A program made the translations under genes and the position numbers. Below, piece by piece: positions 61,195 through 64,000 of a DNA stretch of 64,000 nucleotides. The notes under the pieces are model-generated. The model was not told the origin of the DNA. It saw only the letters and a program-made list of their open reading frames with translations, and made no database searches. Position 1 is the stretch's first letter. The number at the start of each line of letters is the position of its first letter. This DNA comes from Dechloromonas sp. Dech2017 (GTDB lineage: Bacteria; Pseudomonadota; Gammaproteobacteria; Burkholderiales; Rhodocyclaceae): positions 297,936-361,935 of the forward strand of contig SSXW01000001.1 in NCBI GenBank assembly GCA_009469585.1, written 5' to 3'.

Positions 61195-63843
61195 ATGAAA
61201 CGCATGCTTTTCAATGCGACACAGGCGGAAGAACTCCGTGTCGCCATTGTCGATGGTCAGAAACTGATTGATCTCGACATTGAATCCGCCGCCAAGGAAC
61301 AACGCAAGAGCAACATCTACAAGGGTGTCATCACCCGCATCGAGCCGTCCCTCGAAGCCTGCTTCGTCGACTACGGCGCCGATCGCCACGGCTTCCTGCC
61401 GTTCAAGGAGGTTTCCCGCGCCTATTTCCAGCCCGGCACTGAAGTTGGCCGGGCCAAGATCAACGAGGCGTTGAAGGAAGGCCAGGAACTCATCGTCCAG
61501 GTCGACAAGGACGAACGGGGCAACAAGGGCGCCGCCCTGACCACCTACGTTTCGCTGGCCGGCCGTTACCTGGTGCTGATGCCGAACAACCCGCGCGGCG
61601 GTGGCGTTTCCCGCCGGGTGGACGGCGATGAACGCGCCGAACTGCGCGAAGTCATGGATCAGCTCGAAGTGCCCAACGGCATGAGCCTGATCGCCCGCAC
61701 CGCCGCCATCGGTCGCCAGGCCGAGGAACTGCAGTGGGACCTGAATTACCTGATGCAGTTGTGGACGGCCATCGAAGGTGCTGCCCAGCAGCAATCCGGC
61801 GCTTTCCTGATCTACCTGGAAGGCAGCCTGGTCATCCGCGCCATCCGCGACTACTTCCAGCCCGATATCGGTGAAATTCTCATCGACACCGACGAGGTTT
61901 ACGAGCAGGCGCGCGCCTTCATGGGCACGGTGATGCCGGGCAACGTCAATCGCGTCAAGCGCTACCGCGACGATGTGCCGCTGTTCTCGCGCTTCCAGAT
62001 CGAGCACCAGATCGAAACCGCCTTCGCCCGCCAGGTCAACCTGCCGTCGGGCGGCGCCATCGTCATCGACCACACCGAGGCGCTGGTCGCCGTCGACGTC
62101 AACTCGGGCCGCGCCACCAAGGGCTCCGACATCGAGGATACGGCCTGCAAGACCAACCTCGAAGCTGCCGAAGAACTGGCCCGCCAGTTGCGTCTGCGCG
62201 ACCTGGGTGGCCTGATCGTCATCGATTTCATCGATATGGAAAACCAGAAGAACCAGCGCGAGGTTGAAAACCGCCTGCGCGATGCGCTGCGTTTCGACCG
62301 CGCCCGGGTCCAGATGGGCAAGATCAGCCGCTTCGGCCTGATGGAACTGTCGCGCCAGCGCCTGCGCCCTGCCCTCGCCGAAACCAGCTACATCCCCTGC
62401 CCGCGCTGCACCGGCACCGGCCACATCCGTTCGGCCGAATCGGCCGCACTACACATCCTGCGCATCCTCGAAGAAGAGGCCATGAAGGAAAACACGGCCG
62501 CCGTCCATGTCCAGGTTCCGGTCGATGTCGCCACCTTCCTGCTCAACGAAAAGCGCCCGGACATCCAGGCCATCGAGTTGCGCCACAAGGTCAACATCCT
62601 GCTCATCCCCAACGTTCATCTCGAAACGCCGGCCCATACCATCAACCGCCTGCGCCACGACGACCTGAATCACGAAGACCTGCGCGAACCGTCCTACCGG
62701 ATGGTCGACATGCCGCTTGAAGAAGCCATCAAGCAGGCCACCCAGGCTGAAGCTGCCAAGCCCCGCCAGGAAGCAGCGATCAAGGGCATCTCGCCGGAGC
62801 AGCCGGCACCGATCGTCGCCGAGAAGGCGGAAACCCCAGCCGTGGTCCAGGCGCCGGAAGAGACCGGACTGTTCGCCAAGCTCTTCTCGTGGTTCCGCGC
62901 CCCGGCGAAGCCCGCCGAAACGGTCGTTGCCCCCGAGCCGGCCAAGAAGCCCCGCGAAGGTCGTGGCGACAGCCGGCGTGACAACCGTCGTGGCAACCGC
63001 AACGGCAACAACCGTCGTGACGAAGAACGCGGCGAGCGCAAGGAGCGCGGCAACCGCAACGAGCGTCCTGCCGAAAAGGCACCGAGCGAGGAATCGACCG
63101 CCCCGGCCGGTGAGCGCCAGGAGCGTCGTCCGCGCGGCGAACGTCGCGATCGCCGCGAACGCCAGCAGCCGGAAACGACCGAAAGCAAGGACTTCCAGCA
63201 ACCAGTCGCCGGCGACGTCGCCGCCGCCTCGCTACTGACTGTCGACACACCGGTCGCGCCGGCCAATGACGAACAAGGCGGTCGCCGCCGCGGTCGTCGC
63301 GGTGGCCGTGGCCGTGGCGAGCGACGCAATGAAGGCGAAAACGCCGGCAGCGTCGGCCAGGAGGCATCGACGGAAAGCATCGCCCCGGTTGAGCCCGTGG
63401 TCGGCGAAACCGTGCAGGCCAAGCCGGTCGCAACCGAATCGCTTGCACCGGCCATCAGCCAGGACACCCCGGCCGTCGATCTTGCCGTAGTTCCGCCAAG
63501 CGCAGCCGAACCCGAGCCAACTTCCGCTGCCGCTCCGGTCGCAGCTGAAGAGGCCCCGGTCGTTGAGGGGGCCATCACCGGTCTCGTGCCTCCGGCCATG
63601 ATTGCTGCGGTCGACGCCGAAAATGCGCCAAAAGCGGAAATTCCCGCCGTCCTCATGCCGGAGCCAGTTGATCTGGACGCCACGCTGGCCGAAAGCGGCT
63701 TGGTCATGGTGCAAACCACCGCCACGACCACCTTCGAAGCATCGGCCGAACCGCCGGTCAAACTCGGCCGGCCGCGCAAGCCGAAGCCCGTTGTCGAGCA
63801 GACCGAGGAAGAACCGTTGGTCATGGTCGAGACCGGAAAGTAA
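61195..63843 (+). CDS. rne: Ribonuclease E
   Basis: 882 residues. [24 protein letters not shown] opens the RNase E/G catalytic domain. The S1 domain, DNase I-like domain ([22 protein letters not shown]) and the zinc-link CPRCTGTG (~400) are intact. The C-terminal ~380 residues are arginine-, proline- and alanine-rich, the disordered scaffold that binds RNA and degradosome partners. The start has GGAG ten bases upstream. Confidence 0.97.
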   Translation: MKRMLFNATQAEELRVAIVDGQKLIDLDIESAAKEQRKSNIYKGVITRIEPSLEACFVDYGADRHGFLPFKEVSRAYFQPGTEVGRAKINEALKEGQELIVQVDKDERGNKGAALTTYVSLAGRYLVLMPNNPRGGGVSRRVDGDERAELREVMDQLEVPNGMSLIARTAAIGRQAEELQWDLNYLMQLWTAIEGAAQQQSGAFLIYLEGSLVIRAIRDYFQPDIGEILIDTDEVYEQARAFMGTVMPGNVNRVKRYRDDVPLFSRFQIEHQIETAFARQVNLPSGGAIVIDHTEALVAVDVNSGRATKGSDIEDTACKTNLEAAEELARQLRLRDLGGLIVIDFIDMENQKNQREVENRLRDALRFDRARVQMGKISRFGLMELSRQRLRPALAETSYIPCPRCTGTGHIRSAESAALHILRILEEEAMKENTAAVHVQVPVDVATFLLNEKRPDIQAIELRHKVNILLIPNVHLETPAHTINRLRHDDLNHEDLREPSYRMVDMPLEEAIKQATQAEAAKPRQEAAIKGISPEQPAPIVAEKAETPAVVQAPEETGLFAKLFSWFRAPAKPAETVVAPEPAKKPREGRGDSRRDNRRGNRNGNNRRDEERGERKERGNRNERPAEKAPSEESTAPAGERQERRPRGERRDRRERQQPETTESKDFQQPVAGDVAAASLLTVDTPVAPANDEQGGRRRGRRGGRGRGERRNEGENAGSVGQEASTESIAPVEPVVGETVQAKPVATESLAPAISQDTPAVDLAVVPPSAAEPEPTSAAAPVAAEEAPVVEGAITGLVPPAMIAAVDAENAPKAEIPAVLMPEPVDLDATLAESGLVMVQTTATTTFEASAEPPVKLGRPRKPKPVVEQTEEEPLVMVETGK

Positions 63844-63942
63844 CGCTCAGCCAGAAAAATGCCCCGCCTAGGCGGTAATGCAGTTCAGTTAAGGCTCTTT
63901 GAGGTGACGAACTGAGTAGCGAGCAGGTCTGGCTTTGACGAC

Positions 63943-63971
63943 ACGGGGGCATTTTCGCCCCCGTCGTTTTT
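63943..63971 (+). terminator. rne terminator
   Basis: ACGGGGGC/GCCCCCGT with loop ATTTTC, followed by CGTTTTT, about 100 bases after the rne stop. Confidence 0.75.
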
Positions 63972-64000
63972 CGACGATGGCCATTTGCAGTTGCAAGCGC

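Overview
The window is GC-rich and carries gene orders typical of Betaproteobacteria. The closest fit I can infer is the Rhodocyclales (Azonexus/Dechloromonas-like). The evidence is the earP-efp pair with arginine at EF-P position 32, the uvrC-pgsA-tRNA block, the long rpoE-to-nagZ operon (rpoE, rseC, mucD, lepA, lepB, rnc, era, recO, pdxJ, acpS, nagZ) and the fatty-acid cluster rpmF-plsX-fabH-fabD-fabG-acpP-fabF. No rRNA genes and no CRISPR array are visible.

Layout. 1-2005 is ordinary chromosome: a small exported protein, yjbQ, an HNH protein and a thioesterase. It ends in a radical SAM gene cut off after its CxxxxxCxxC-like cluster motif. 2006-6977 is a decayed defence/IS region. It holds an intact IS5-type element with a TTAG target duplication, the carboxy-terminal part of a Wadjet JetD nuclease fused to an IS transposase start, a dif-like Xer site and a membrane-anchored TIR protein. 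After the core-like DUF1178 gene, 7429-25061 is a 17.6-kb integrated element next to tRNA-Leu. It has a P4-type integrase, AlpA-like regulator, winged-helix replication protein with repeats inside its gene, RecA-fold helicase, a 1502-residue polyvalent zincin protein with a second gene nested inside it, a small-terminase-like protein, SRAP, an IhfB paralog and a cargo end (HEPN-like, DUF2513, trypsin-like). 25277-33043 is a second, separate 7.7-kb element in tRNA-Cys, bounded by perfect 45-bp repeats. It carries its own integrase, a replication module with palindromic iterons, a Mor-like activator, an HK97-type capsid protein and a tail tape measure, but no terminase, portal, tail tube or lysis genes.

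33135-64000 is core chromosome: phospholipid synthesis and DNA repair (pgsA, uvrC, a family-5 uracil-DNA glycosylase), EF-P rhamnosylation, the lep/era/rnc operon under the sigma-E gene, nadB, the fab operon, maf, a methyltransferase, sppA, a Rieske protein, a HAD phosphatase, rluC and rne.

How it fits together. The tRNA block downstream of pgsA has been hit by two independent integrases at neighbouring tRNA genes. Neither element encodes a full virion, yet both encode replication and regulation genes and a few virion-related proteins. They therefore look more like phage satellites, or prophages reduced to satellite-like content, than complete prophages. The most unusual signals are the head-plus-tape-measure satellite-like element, the gene nested between two RGFxPL motifs of the polyvalent protein, the two unrelated replication modules with origin-like repeats written into coding sequence, and the JetD chimera.
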